Assembly: GCA_030407085.1 (NCBI GenBank)
Contig: CM059582.1
Span: 54,201,001-54,265,000 of the forward strand
Reading direction: 5' to 3'
Origin: Trichopria drosophilae
Lineage: Eukaryota > Arthropoda > Insecta > Hymenoptera > Diapriidae
DNA: 64,000 bases
Below, piece by piece: positions 10,868 through 22,819 of this stretch (position 1 is the stretch's first letter; the number at the start of each line of letters is the position of its first letter). The notes under the pieces are model-generated. The model was not told the origin of the DNA. It made no database searches and worked only from the letters and a program-made list of their open reading frames with translations. Made by a program: the position numbers and the translations under genes.

Positions 10868-11616
10868 AAATTTGAGAAGGAAGAAATGATGGAAGGAGAG
10901 ATTTAAGTCGAAAGAGGGAGAAAATAAATTTTTGAAAAACATGACAAGCGCCAAGAATCGCCGTCCAATCGATGTGCGATGTTCAGCATTTCTATTTGCA
11001 ATAATCACGCATTTGCGCACTAAATTCATACCTGGGTATAACCCACACATATGTACAGATTGCACATGTATATTTTTAAAAATATAATCAGCGAATCGAG
11101 CACGAGCCACGAGGTGGAAAATCCGGTATGGCGCCTGAAGTTTGCAAAACGTCTGGTTTTAACGATGACGTCCTTGCGTAAATTTACGGTACGAATAACT
11201 ATTTTGACCATTTTTCCAAATCTTTCCTACTTATAAATTTCTCTCAAGTATACTCATTCATTAATAATGTTTCTTTTTCTGTTATTATTAAAATAACCTA
11301 CATTAAGATCTTTTTAAACATATCTCTCCTATCTTTCTGTGAATCACTTCATTGATCATAATTCATCGAATTAATATATTATATTCTTATTTAACAGGTC
11401 ACGCAATGACCGGATTTATAAAACATGCAAGACTTCGCACAATAAGAGGTACAAGGTATATTTCAAAACAGGCCAGATAAATTTCATGGAATTAGAAAGA
11501 CATTAAATATAGTACAGGTTTCTATTGTTTACATGTTATTTCGAATCTTTATTTAGTATACTTCATACAATTTATAAAATAAGTCTATATTAATTAAACA
11601 CCTTACGTATCGTACA

Positions 11617-13497
11617 ATGGAGTTAAATGAAAAATCTCAAGGTAAGATTTGCTATCAGACAGCTGCATGTATCGTTTACAAATCTACATTTCTTTATTTT
11701 ATTTATGTATGCAAAGGATGTTTGTTTATGAATTATTGTAATTTATTATATTTACAATGCAACAATTTAGAAATCTAAAAGAAATATTTGAATTTGCTCT
11801 TTGATCTTTTGGAAACAATTTAGATTTAACATATAACAATTATTAAACCCATAAAATTTTGTAAAACTAAAAGATTCAAATTTCTCAAAATTGGAGTAAT
11901 TCTGATCCTAGTATAGATAAGAAAATCATTTAATCAAATATTTATATGTAATTATGAACATAATTCAAACATTTTTCTGAAATTAATGTTTAAATATAGA
12001 TATAAGTTTTTAAAATAAAAATGAATTGTTTCGAACATTCAACCAATGTTTTCTTTTCTTGTCACAAAACCTAACCATTAATCATCAAGTTAAAATAAAG
12101 ATTCCAGCTAACAATCTGCATAGTTTTACTTTTTAGTTTTGATTTTTAGAGTGAAACAGTCTTAGAGACTAAAAAGTAAGACTGTGCAGTTTACATTAGC
12201 TGCACGCTAATATTCTAATACATTTCAGTCATACATATATAATTCTGAGAATCAAAAACAGCAAATTCATTAGAGATTACTTATTATAATATAAAATTAG
12301 TTACATTAAAGTTTTATTTTCAACTGTGTGCAAAACACAAATCTTAAGTAGGTGAAATATACAAATTGTGACAAAATTTTAGATAAAAATTGCAACACTA
12401 CCAATAACCTAAAGACTGCAGTACAAGAAAATGAAGAAAATCTTGTAAATGGAGATGAAAATCTGAAACTTCCGGATAAGGTAGTAAATAATGGATTAGA
12501 AACTCAGGAACCTTTACCAAATGATCAAAAAGAAAAGGAAAATAAGAATCGATGGAGTCCAGAAGCAGTAAAAATTTTAGTGATGAACCGTCTCCACTTG
12601 GAAAAACAATTTAGACAATCTCAACCGTGGGAACTTGAAGATTTGTGGAACACGATAATGAATATTTTATTGACAAACGGTTACGACTTTACAATTTACG
12701 ATATGATCAATCAGTGGGACATATTGTACAATATGTATGATGAGATTCTGCACTCTCTTCCGCATCCTGATTGCGCACAACATGTCAAGTGGGAATATTT
12801 CCAACCGATTCATGAGATTTACAGTAAATCTGATGACAACGGTCGTAATACGCCTCCTTTTGTATCTTTTGACGGTTATGTGACTCAGAAACCTACCAAT
12901 GAAACGGAGGAACGACATTACGATATTATTCATACAAATGCCCTTGTACATAATGAACATGATTCGGAAATTCCAACGTCTAACCACACGATATCTTCCA
13001 CGACGAATTCAAGTCGAAATTCTACTTTAAGTCGGAGAGACCAAGTGAATTCGTCGTCTACCTTAGATGTAATTACGGTAATGGACGTTCATTCGGAAAT
13101 TGTACCTCAGATGGTTCCTGTAGTGTTAACGTCACTAAACACACCTGAAATTGTGCCATGCGATCTTAACAGTGCTTCCGATATATTGCCAGCGACAGAT
13201 GTTAATACAATAAGCGACGCTATAACTCCATCCAAATGGAGCGAACCTTCGACGATTTCTATTTTGAATGAAGCGACAAATCAAAATAACTCTCCCTTTA
13301 ACTGGAATGTGAATGCTGATGCGATAACTTCGCAAAGCGTTCTAATAAGTCCATCATCCGCAGGGCATTCAGGAACGAGTGGAGACAATGATTCCACGTG
13401 TTGCGACGATTGTGTATGTAACTGCGATGATGGCTGCGAATGCGGCGGTTGCGGTGATAGCGATTGCGGAGGTTGCGGCGATTGCAACTTAATGTGA
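11617..13497 (+). CDS. SANT/Myb-like protein with Cys-rich C-terminal tail (two coding exons)
   Basis: Proposed exons are 11617-11641 and 12383-13497 (stop TGA). The start ATG has a strong context (ACAATGG). The first exon gives MELNEKSQ plus one base, then a textbook donor (CAAG|GTAAGA). The acceptor ATTTTAG at 12376-12382 restores frame in phase 1, giving 379 residues. The long exon has no in-frame ATG before the domain (the first Met lies inside it), so a spliced start is required. Residues about 64-133 (RWSPEAVKIL...) carry spaced Trp and aromatic residues typical of Myb/SANT-like (trihelix or MADF-type) DNA-binding domains of insects. A Ser/Thr/Asn-rich linker follows. The last 32 residues hold 11 Cys in CxC and CGGC arrangements. 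Function is unknown; a chromatin or transcription role is inferred from the domain only. Compare the gene at 19435-22738. Confidence 0.7.
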
Positions 13498-13891
13498 AAG
13501 TGTTTAAAAGTAACTTATTTAGTAATTGGTGTTTAAATGCTTTGATAGTAAAAATATTCGTAATTTTGTATAATATTTTTGAAGTATATTTTTTAAACTG
13601 TGTACAGTGTTAAATATGGGCTGTGATAATGCCTTATTTTGAATGTACTATATTTATATCACCATTACTCTGTACATATTATATATTTATTTATATATTA
13701 TATTTATGCAAATATTTTATATATAATCATTGAAATTTGCATATATTTATTGAAAATAACTTGTACGGTAGCTAATTTCAGATTATATTGATAAATTAAT
13801 TTTTAAATATAATGATGAATTTCTTCTTTTACCTTTCCAAATGCGTCACATTTGTATATTATAGTAAATTTTTTTAGAAATAATGTTAATG

Positions 13892-14290
13892 TTAACCCTT
13901 AAAGCGACACCCTATATAAAAATAACACAAAGCACCATTTGGGGTCATGGCAGACCCCAATCCGAAGATAACATCGTCCTGCACGGACAGTTTTCGTTAT
14001 TTCGTCTCGAAAAAATTACTGGATACTCTTCAAGTATCACTTTACCATGTAGATAAGTTATCTTGATAAAAAAGTTATTGGTGCTCGTTATAAAAAATGA
14101 AATACAAAAGTGACGTTTTTCACAAAAAAAATCGTAACTCAGCCAATTTTCAATATTTTGTCCTAAAAATTTAACTTGTGCCTCTATAGCTCTTCAGGAT
14201 AAAAAATGCTGTAAAAGTGCAGTTTTATAAGGAAAAAAATGTAATATTTATGTGTGGGGTCTCCCAGTATCCCCAGGGCGCTTTTTGCCC
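13892..14290. mobile_element. Small inverted-repeat element at the outer edge of a TTAACCC element
   Basis: The segment AGCACCATTTGGGG...GCAGACCCCA (13951-13980) is inverted in TGTGGGGTCTCCC...CAGGGCGCT (14253-14283). The left end reads TTAACCCTTAAAGCG. It abuts, or forms the disrupted left end of, the larger palindrome that ends at 16020. Confidence 0.5.
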
Positions 14291-14460
14291 AAAATGAGAA
14301 AAACAGGTACATCAACATCAGCTCAATTTCTACAATTTTATTTTAATTTTGGAAAATACATTTCCGACTATTTTGAAGTGTGCTTGATCAATTTCCGTCG
14401 ATAAAATGGCCAAAAAACGACTATTTCTGCACGAATTTTGAAAAATAAAAAAAAATGCCA

Positions 14461-15155
14461 CCCAGATAGCAGCGTGAGTTCATATAGGGTGCATAATGAC
14501 ACTCGTAAATTAGACTAAATCGCACGTTTGCGCTCCATGTGCGTGCTATTTGCGTCCTCCAATCAAATGACGATTGTCACTCGTATGAGCCTTATTGAAC
14601 AACTTGCGCATGCGCAAACTACTTGTACCTTCTTGCAGCACAGGCATTCCACGCCGATTGGTTGCACACCAAGACTAGTAGCCAATCATGAGAAGTATCA
14701 CAACAGTTTGTATGTACAGTAGGACCCCTCTTATTTTAACTGCTAAAGTTTTTCAAGATGGCGCCAACCCCTCTTATTTCAATTTTCCCCTTACCCCACT
14801 CACATACACATAAAATTTGACGTCGTATATATCTACATAGGCGAAATCACCGTCATTTTGAAATATCGATATTAACATCGAGATATTTTACGTTCTATTC
14901 GATCGGTGGTGGAGGAAGACGTGAGGGGAAACGATTAAAATAAGAAGGGTTGGACATTTGAAATAAGAGGGTTCTACTGTATGTTCGTATAGAAGCTTTC
15001 TTCTCTCGTAGGACATTTCTTGCGCGTGCGCAGTCCAATCCCGTATTTTACTCATTTTCTTACTCATTCCCGAACTCTCATATGCATTCACATAAGCACT
15101 CATAGGTGAGATCTCAACATGAGGACATCATGAGACTCACGTCTTGCCATCTGGG
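14461..15155. mobile_element. Nested element with CCCAGAT termini
   Basis: Terminal repeats of about 25 bp: CCCAGATAGCAGCGTGAGTT at the left and, inverted, CTCACGTCTTGCCATCTGGG at the right. The left arm of the surrounding palindrome resumes on the far side. Comparison with the uninterrupted opposite arm suggests a 2-bp CA duplication, which is short enough to be uncertain. The element itself contains another MITE (14717-14979). There are no coding remnants. Confidence 0.65.
14717..14979. mobile_element. Pogo/Tigger-like MITE, TA-flanked
   Basis: The ends are CAGTAGGACCCCTCTTATTT and its inverse AAATAAGAGGGTTCTACTG, with TA on both sides (14715-14716 and 14980-14981). CAGTAGAACC-type termini with TA duplication are usual for pogo-like elements. 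It is 263 bp with no coding capacity. Confidence 0.75.
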
Positions 15156-16020
15156 CATGTTTTCTAGATCGTTTTTTTTTTTATTTTTCACGATTTTCTC
15201 CATCGAAACGGATTATATTCAATGAAATGCGTATATAAAAAGTAATCCCGATTGTTGAACATAAATAATAAACTAATAGAATATTTTTTAGAAACAATGG
15301 CCGATTCAAAATGGCCGTGGAACGAAGCAATTTTTTTCCAAATTATTAATTCCTTTAAATAGAGATCATAGAAAGTTTTTTATTGTGTTTTATATTGATG
15401 ATAAACTGGTTCTAGACGAAAATGATAATAATTTTGAGTATAGAAATCCAAAATGGTGGATCCGTAATGACCACCGTATATAAACTTTGAAACACATTTA
15501 TGGAACGATTCATATAAGAGGTACAATTTACATAAGGTGGCCATTATTGATCCTCCATTTTAGATTTATCAACTCAAAATTATTACAATTTTCGTCGACA
15601 ATAAGTCAATATTTATATTATCATTATAAAACTAACAAAAAATTATGTCTATTTCAAGGATTTAATAATTTTGAAAAAACGTACTTCGTTTCACGGCCAT
15701 TTTGAATCGGCCATTGCTTCTAAATAAATTCTATTAGTATATTATTTATATTCAACAATCGGGATCACTTTTTATATTGTGCATTTTGGTGTAAAAAATC
15801 GTGAAAAATAAATAAAACGACCTAAAAACATGGCTTTTTTCATTTAAAATTTTTTTTCAGGAATATTCGTTTTTTGGCCATTTTCTCTACGGGAATCGAT
15901 AGAACACACTTCCAAATAGTCGGTAATGTATTTTTCAAAAATTAAAAAATGCTTTCTACTGTAGAAACTGAGCTGATGTTGACGTACCTGCTTCTCTCAT
16001 TTTTGGCAAAAAAGGGTTAA

Positions 16021-17393
16021 ATTGAGATAAAAACATTCCATTAAAATACTTGAATATTTCTAGATGAATTACACGAAATTTCATATATTCTAAATTTCTG
16101 AAATATTAAAAAAATACACTCCAAAATCATAGAAAAAGTGAGAACAAGTCTATTTAACTGCATTTCTAACATGTTTTATTAGTAATCATAAATACATCAT
16201 TCACTCACAGTCATACATATGCGCTGGTAGCAAGTCAACGACTAAGTCCATAATGGAAAAATAACTTTACATTTTTTCATTCTTTTAAAATCAGGTCATT
16301 TTTTGAAAATGGTGTGAATTGCGGGAAATCAGCTGATTTTTAAAAATGAGGCCATGGCTTGGAACAAAAAATTACATGATTTCATTAAATTATTTAATGA
16401 CATGATTGTTTTCGAGGGGGTACATGAGTTCTCATGGGAACACCGGATGAGTGCAAGAGTAAGTAGAATGCGCGTATACAAAACAAACGCTTGGCAAACA
16501 GGATAACCCTCACCATTTTCTGATATATTTGAAGTTCAGAAGTGATTCGAATTTAAGTTTTTTTGCTTCAGTACTGTTTGGAAAAAGTTGAACAAAAATT
16601 CAGGCGAATATATCACTCAAGTTCCAACATTAATTGGGTAATTCTTTCAAGGTTCCCTATTTCGATATTATGTATACATGTGTATACATACAAAATAATT
16701 CGACTTCTGAGATATTACATTGAATTTTAACCCGTAGATCACGTTACCCTGGAAAAATGAAGCGTTATGCGAGAGTACAAAATGTCCAAAATCATGCTTA
16801 TGGTACGCTTAACAAACTCTATGTTCCCCGGTAAAAATAAAAAAATACGTTAAGCGTTTTTGTCCAAATTCACGTTTTGTTAATTCTTTCGGCACGCTTC
16901 TTGAAGCGATTTTAACGCTTTTTAAACTCCTTTGGAACTCTTATAGTCACTGTTAAGTAACGTTCGTGCAATTTTCTATTTTTACCAGGATACGCACGAC
17001 CCGCCGGAAAGTAAAACAACGCATAACATTTTTTAGCGTTTCAGTTGGCCTCTGCTTAAATTCTGAGTCTCAGATCCAATTTTGGTAGAAAACAATTTTC
17101 TTTGAAATATCGTGGAGAATCACCTCCTGAAATATCGTAACCCAGTTCTTGGATACCATGTATATATATGGTTATCACGAACGTTTATACTATTCTCATT
17201 ATTCAAATTTTTTACAAGAACATTGTAAATTTTATAAACGTTTACGCGCATAGGATTCCTCCAATTCAGTTGTGTTTGTCGCCGTCAGGCGCGTACGCGA
17301 CTCTCGTAGGTTATTGTGCTTCTTTGTGGCTTCCGTTATAGAAATGAGTTTTCATTCCTTCCTCAAAAGCAGATCAAACGACAGTATAATGTA
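16021..17393. other. Spacer; one weak inverted pair
   Basis: No gene is seen. CCCGGTAAAAATA near 16820 and TATTTTTACCAGG near 16978-16990 could be the ends of a small MITE of about 170 bp rich in CGTT/AACG. The remainder shows no structure that I can support. Confidence 0.35.
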
Positions 17394-18219
17394 CAGGGTG
17401 TGCCACAACTCGCTGACCATATTGCTGGTACGTATTCTACATGAAATTTCAAGCAAAAAAGTCTGTTACCAAAATTGGATCCGATGCCTTCAATTTGATT
17501 GGCGCGCCATGGGAGTTTAGAGAAGATATCTTAACTAAATTAGGCTCATTTTAAAGTCACTTTCAAGCTCTACAATTCATCTATGAAGCTCTTTCACCTA
17601 AAACGAATATTTCTCTTGCTATAGTCATCAAATGGGTAAAAAGCCACAATATCGGGAATTTTTCGCGATTATCCCATTTCCATAAATAGCTAATGAAATA
17701 CACTACAAGGAAGTTGCAGCCCTTGAAAAAACAAACATTTTAATATTCGCAAAATACGATTTTTGTCAATTTCGGGAACTTCAGAGGGTCTTTTTGGGCT
17801 CAATTTGTAACGAATCGTCTTGTATTAGGGGTCAAATTGTTCATTTTTTCAAGTGTTACGACTTTCTTATAGTCTTGTTTCACGAACTATTTCTCGAAAT
17901 GAGATAAACACAAAAACCCGAATAAATTGGCATTTTTAAACCATTTTATGCCTATCAAGAGAAATATTCATTTTAGATCAATGAGCCCCAGAGATGAATT
18001 AGAGAGCTTGAAAGTGATTTTAAAATGAGCCTAATTTTGTTAAGATAACTTCAAAAAAGACAAGTTACTGCAAAAAAGAGTGATTTTTTCCCCTAAACTT
18101 CAATGGCACGCCAATCAAATTGAAAGCATCGGAACCAATTTTGGTAAGGGACTTTTTTACTTGAAATTTCATGTAGAATACGTACCAGCAATACGATCAG
18201 CGAGTTGTGGGACACCCTG
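17394..18219. mobile_element. Foldback element, almost entirely inverted repeat, TA-flanked
   Basis: It begins CAGGGTGTGCCACAACTCGC and ends with the inverse (GCGAGTTGTGGGACACCCTG), with TA at 17392-17393 and 18220-18221. The arms can be followed for about 350 bp each, for example ATTAGGCTCATTTTAAAGTC against its inverse near 18015-18035. A loop near 17740-17870 separates them. One arm carries an extra stretch of about 25 bp near 18060-18090. It is non-autonomous and lies between the two Cys-tail genes. Confidence 0.8.
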
Positions 18220-18221
18220 TA

Positions 18222-19434
18222 TATCGATGGCACTTGTTCGTGCAATAGCATAGCATAATATATTTTTACTGGCTGGAGTGTAAACAATCTATTGACGAAT
18301 CGAACTTTTCGATTTTTTTATCACTTATATAGTAAGAATGTGTATTATTCAATTATGAAACATTGGTATTCTGTAATTCTGTCCTCAGGCATTGAAAAGC
18401 ACAGATCAGTATTAATAATTTAATAATAAAAACTTGCTTTTAATTTAAATACTATTTATAAATTTATAGTTATATTTTGCAACCTTGGAGAGATTGAACT
18501 ATTTTTTGAAGGATTAAATATGTACCTGACTGAAATGAGATGGGCTAGGAATTGTTTCAAATAAAAAATACATTCAGGCAAACGATTTTAGGCATGCAGC
18601 ATCATTTTTAATACCTGGCGAACATGGTATAATTCCTTGCATGCTACAATATTATATATATTTTTTACATTGAAAACATTCTATACTACATAAAATCTAG
18701 CGGTATAATGATTTAATTTTAATTTTTATCTGCAGGGATATTCAGATAAATGGCTAATATTTTTTCCGTTTCTCAAGACTTTAGTAGTTACTTTGCTACC
18801 AAAAATTATTAAAACGTTTATGAGAAATAACACATGGAAGTAGCGACTAAAAGTAGCAAAATATCGGATGTTGACCTTATAAATATAGCAAACATATAAT
18901 TTAATTTTGCATTATTATTTATTAATCTCGTTTATATTTTATTTGCTCGTATAAGCCCAACATCTCATGTTTATGTTAAATATAAAGCGAACATAATAAA
19001 TATTTATGTCGGAAAACAAATGATTTTGAAGCTTGATGCGGAATTTAATTTGAGTCAGAGAGTTTGGAGCCTATAATCGAGCAGTGTGACTCATATAATT
19101 TTAGAGTTTATTAATCATATCACTATTATATTCAATAAACAACAAATTTCGTTTATACCAATATTATATTTAAAATTGTTTTCTAAGTTTAAATATCTAG
19201 TTTGGTTGCGCTTACTGATAAAATAAATCCCTTACTATGTTTATGGTTGTACCATTATGTAACCTCATAATTGTTCCAATCCCTTTTCTAGGAAATACAT
19301 GTTAAGTAAATAATACATGGATGGTAGTAAGCTGACGTCAGGAACCCGTAAAGAGTGGGAGGAATCGTACGCTTCTATTTCATTGCTGTCACACTGTAGT
19401 AGAGGATTGACCAGCAGTTTTCTCACTGCGTAAA
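18222..19434. other. AT-rich spacer upstream of the second Cys-tail gene
   Basis: No frames of note. It should contain the promoter and any 5' untranslated exon of the gene starting at 19435, but I could not identify a TATA box or initiator with confidence. Confidence 0.35.
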
Positions 19435-22400
19435 ATGGAATCCGAGTACGAAAATCAAGGTACATATAAGTATAATTTTCAAGTTGTACATATAAGGAAT
19501 AAGTTTTTAGTGACATCTACAGTTTTGTGGCTTTTCCAAGCACCTGTGCATGTGATTTGTTTCGTCATGTCGTGCGCTACTCGTGGCAACATACTCCGTC
19601 CTCAGAATACGTCATTTATCCGTTTTCTAATTATCTATGATTTAATTGTAGTTTAAAATGAGGTAAAATCGTTTACCGTTTACGTAAACTATAGTGTTTT
19701 TCTATTTATAAACTTAACATTTCGATATGTACATATTTGTCATTTGTTGAATGCAAGATTTTATTAATTTCTTACATTACTTACTTCAAAAATAATAGTC
19801 AGATTTATTACATCTAATAAAGCATAAATAATATTATATTTTAGAAAATGCTAGATTTTACTTATTACTGAAATTTTTGTAAGCCACATACATGTAATCT
19901 ACATTTATAAAATAATTTATGTATTTGTTGATGGTGAGTATTATAAATATTACTCTCCCACAACTCGAGACAGTGAATTTTAACATGTCTAAAAATAAAT
20001 TAATTTTGTTATATATAGTTTAAACTATATGACAATGCTATTCATGCAAAAGTTTAATAAAATTCAAAAGTCGTGTTTTAGTTCAGTATTGAAATGAATA
20101 ACCAATTTTTTATAACTGTGATTATATACAGTAATTACTTCAAATTCTTTTCGAGAATGGAAGCGTGCAAACATTTAGGTAATATACACGGCGGACTTAG
20201 ATTTAGACGGATTTCACGACAAAAGTGATTACCAACTTACCAAAACACATATTCTACATTATCTGTAATTAAACAAATGTTCCTTATGTATAAACTTTAC
20301 GTTCATGATATTTGGTAGCAAACGAATAAAAGTAAAATAATTATTCTGATAATGCATGCTATTAAGCGTAATAAAGATGGCATAGATCTTTTCATCTACA
20401 GTCGAAAGTGAAAAACTACAAATACGACCGCCATGCCAGTCTATCACTTTCTGCCCGGAATGTATGTGAACGAAAGAGAAGAAGCGAGTTTGCTATTTTT
20501 TTGTCACATTCCTTTCGAACAGAAAGTGACCGACTGTCATGGAAGTCGTATTTGAAGTTTTAAACTTCCGGCTCCAGATGAAAATGTTTATTTTTTATAA
20601 GCAATGTATTACCCTAATCTTGCATTGAAATTTGAAAAAATATATACAATTTGAATGTTTTAACTATTTTAAATTAAGCATGATCCCCGAGATAAATGTA
20701 ATTATGTCTCTATTTCCGCATTGTAATTGGTATATAACCTAAAATTAATTTAATAGTTTCTATTCATCGTGTAATATAGTGCATCACGAGGTGATCAGTA
20801 ATATAATTATTTTGCGCATGTATTGTACGATCGACAATTTTAACATATTTAAATAAAATTATGAATTCTTTTATAAATTAATTTTCATTTACTAATGTGT
20901 TTGTATGTTTACTTTAATGTTTAATACTTTCAGTTATCCAGAACACGAATCTGAAATAGAGTTGACGTCTTTATTAATGTTTATATATTTTTTACAAACA
21001 TGTACTTGGAATTGTAATATATTGATATAGGCATGTATTTTCAATATTTATTTTTGGCCTATGCAGGCCGGGGGTAAACTCCGATTTTATGCCGGTATTT
21101 TTTGAATGTAAAAGAGCTTTCTGCTTTGGTACTGGTTTTGTAATTTTTTCTTAAGAACCCGTGTACAAGCTTGCACCGATCTAGTGCAAATGTTTATATA
21201 ACTCTTGTGTAAAAAGCGCAAAACCAGTATAAAAGAAGAAAACGCCATTTTGAGTTTAAAATCTGAGACACAAACTCGAATTTCACAACCCACTCAGACG
21301 TAAGTTAATGTTCGCATTGCGTGTGCAATCTTTTACACCTAAAGGAGATCACCCAAGTCCCTTGCTTTCGACGTCCCTGGGGCAACGGAATCGTCTGCGA
21401 AACTTAATACGAAAACTACAATGTTGAGACATTTTATAAAATAATGAGAAACCTTTTGACACGACGGACGTATCTATATATCTTGTTCGATTTTCAGTAA
21501 TACAAAAAATATATAGTTTATATTTTAATAACCGAATAAATACCAAAATGCGAAAATAAATTTATAAGAACTTTGTTTTCTATCAAAAATGAGATTCTCC
21601 GGTTCCCCCATTCTGTAGAAAGTTGGATGGTAACCAGCAAGTTACAGAATGCTATATTTTGTTAGCTATGTCATTGACCGTGGACTTAATATACATACAT
21701 ACGCCAACTGTGCTACATTTTGTAGGTTTTACAGCTTATTTACCACATGCAATAAACTTGACATCGAAATTACTAGAGTTTTTAATGACATTATCCGAAT
21801 TGCTAAAAATTGTTCGTTTTGACTCCCTCGAGTTTTTGGAACTCATTACCTCATGTGAGTTAAAAATTAAAACCCTTGTTTACCTTATAACCAATAGGGG
21901 TCACAATTTTAACAGTTTCTTCCTTCGAATATTATTATTCAATAATATACTCTGCTTTCTTCACATTTCTGATAAATATGATGCTTTTGGGGTTTGGTCT
22001 TGTAATCAGCACTTATTGCTATAAAATAATCTGCTTTTTCATTTTCATCTATCATCTCTTAAATTTAAGGAGCTTTCAGTTATATTCCAGGGTTCGATTA
22101 CATGAAATACACACATACATACGTTGCGCATCTTAGGAGCTATGAATCCAACGCAATTGCATGCTCATAGGTACATGCGAGTCTGTTTGCATGCTTACAT
22201 TTACATATACTAAACTTCTTTGAAATTCGTTGTAGGCTCTTCAAGTTATGCCAATGATTATGGTTCTTCAAATACTTATGAGACTTCCACACACGATACA
22301 TATAGTCATAATAATGACAATGATACAACAAACAATGCACAATCACTCTGGTCTAACGTTGAACATTCAAAACCTGAAGAACCTGCAAAAATTGAACACT

Positions 22401-22738
22401 CTCTCCCAAATGATAATGATCAGAATATGACTTATAATGTACCTAAACATTCGACCATAGATGAAATTCCAGAAGCAAGAAAAGAACTTGATACTGAAAA
22501 GATCAATGATGAAGTTCCCTCGGAAACATCAGCATTGACTCAAACATTTTCTAATATAACGAATGACGATCCAGGGGCTTTATTGACGCAACCCAATACT
22601 AACTACAATAATAGGGATGAGGATCGTCCGTCACAGGAAACTAACGGCAGGTCTGATAATGACTGTGCCGCTGACGGTTGTTGTTTTTTTTGTATAGGAG
22701 GCCTAATCGACTGCTTAAGTGCGTGTGCTTTTCTTTGA
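19435..22738 (+). CDS. Unrecognised protein with Cys-rich tail, likely paralogue of the gene at 11617
   Basis: Proposed exons are 19435-19459 (MESEYENQ plus one base, donor CAAG|GTACAT) and 22236-22738 (acceptor TTCGTTGTAG, stop TGA), joined in phase 1: 175 residues. The protein is Asn/Ser/Asp-rich and low-complexity after the leader, then acidic. It ends in a tail of about 24 residues with six Cys, partly hydrophobic (GCCFFCIGGL...SACAFL). The leader length (8 codons + 1 nt), leader pattern MExxxxxQ, intron phase and Cys-rich end all match the gene at 11617-13497, but the SANT-like domain is missing. A poly(A) signal AATAAA lies at 22814-22819. The intron is 2776 nt and contains a hairpin MITE. 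Function is unknown; the Cys/hydrophobic tail could be lipid-modified, which is a guess. Confidence 0.6.
20393..20580. mobile_element. Hairpin MITE inside the intron of the second Cys-tail gene
   Basis: The left arm, CATCTACAGTCGAAAGTGAA then CAAATACGACCGCCATG, is inverted in the right arm, CATGGAAGTCGTATTTG then CTTCCGGCTCCAGATG. The arms are about 65-70 bp with a central loop near 20460-20515. Confidence 0.75.
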
Positions 22739-22819
22739 ATATTCTGAGAGTTTGTATGATGTACATATTATTAGTATTAATTTGTATTTAAGAACTACAT
22801 TTATTTTGTGATAAATAAA

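Larger units (their letters stand above)
14285..16020. mobile_element. Near-palindromic TTAA-type element, interrupted by a later insertion
   Basis: The right end is GGCAAAAAAGGG followed by TTAA (16017-16020). Its inverse is at about 14280-14445 (TCAACATCAGCTCA, then GGCCAAAAAACGA). The palindrome continues at 15156-15480 against 15530-15840, including ATGGCCGATTCAAAATGGCCG and its inverse. TTAA plus a CCC-type terminus suggests a piggyBac-derived MITE; the left terminus is degenerate. The left arm is split by the insertion at 14461-15155. Joining its two sides reproduces the uninterrupted right arm (CCATGTTTTTAGG). Confidence 0.7.

Noticed and set aside
16819..16990. Small element with CCCGGTAAAAATA ends
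   Set aside because: Only 13 terminal bases match, with a mismatch, and I could not find a target duplication; noted in the spacer entry only.
21623..22024. 133-codon frame in the intron of the second Cys-tail gene
   Set aside because: Hydrophobic, AT-driven composition, start is not a good ATG context, no motif, and it lies wholly within an intron of a better model.
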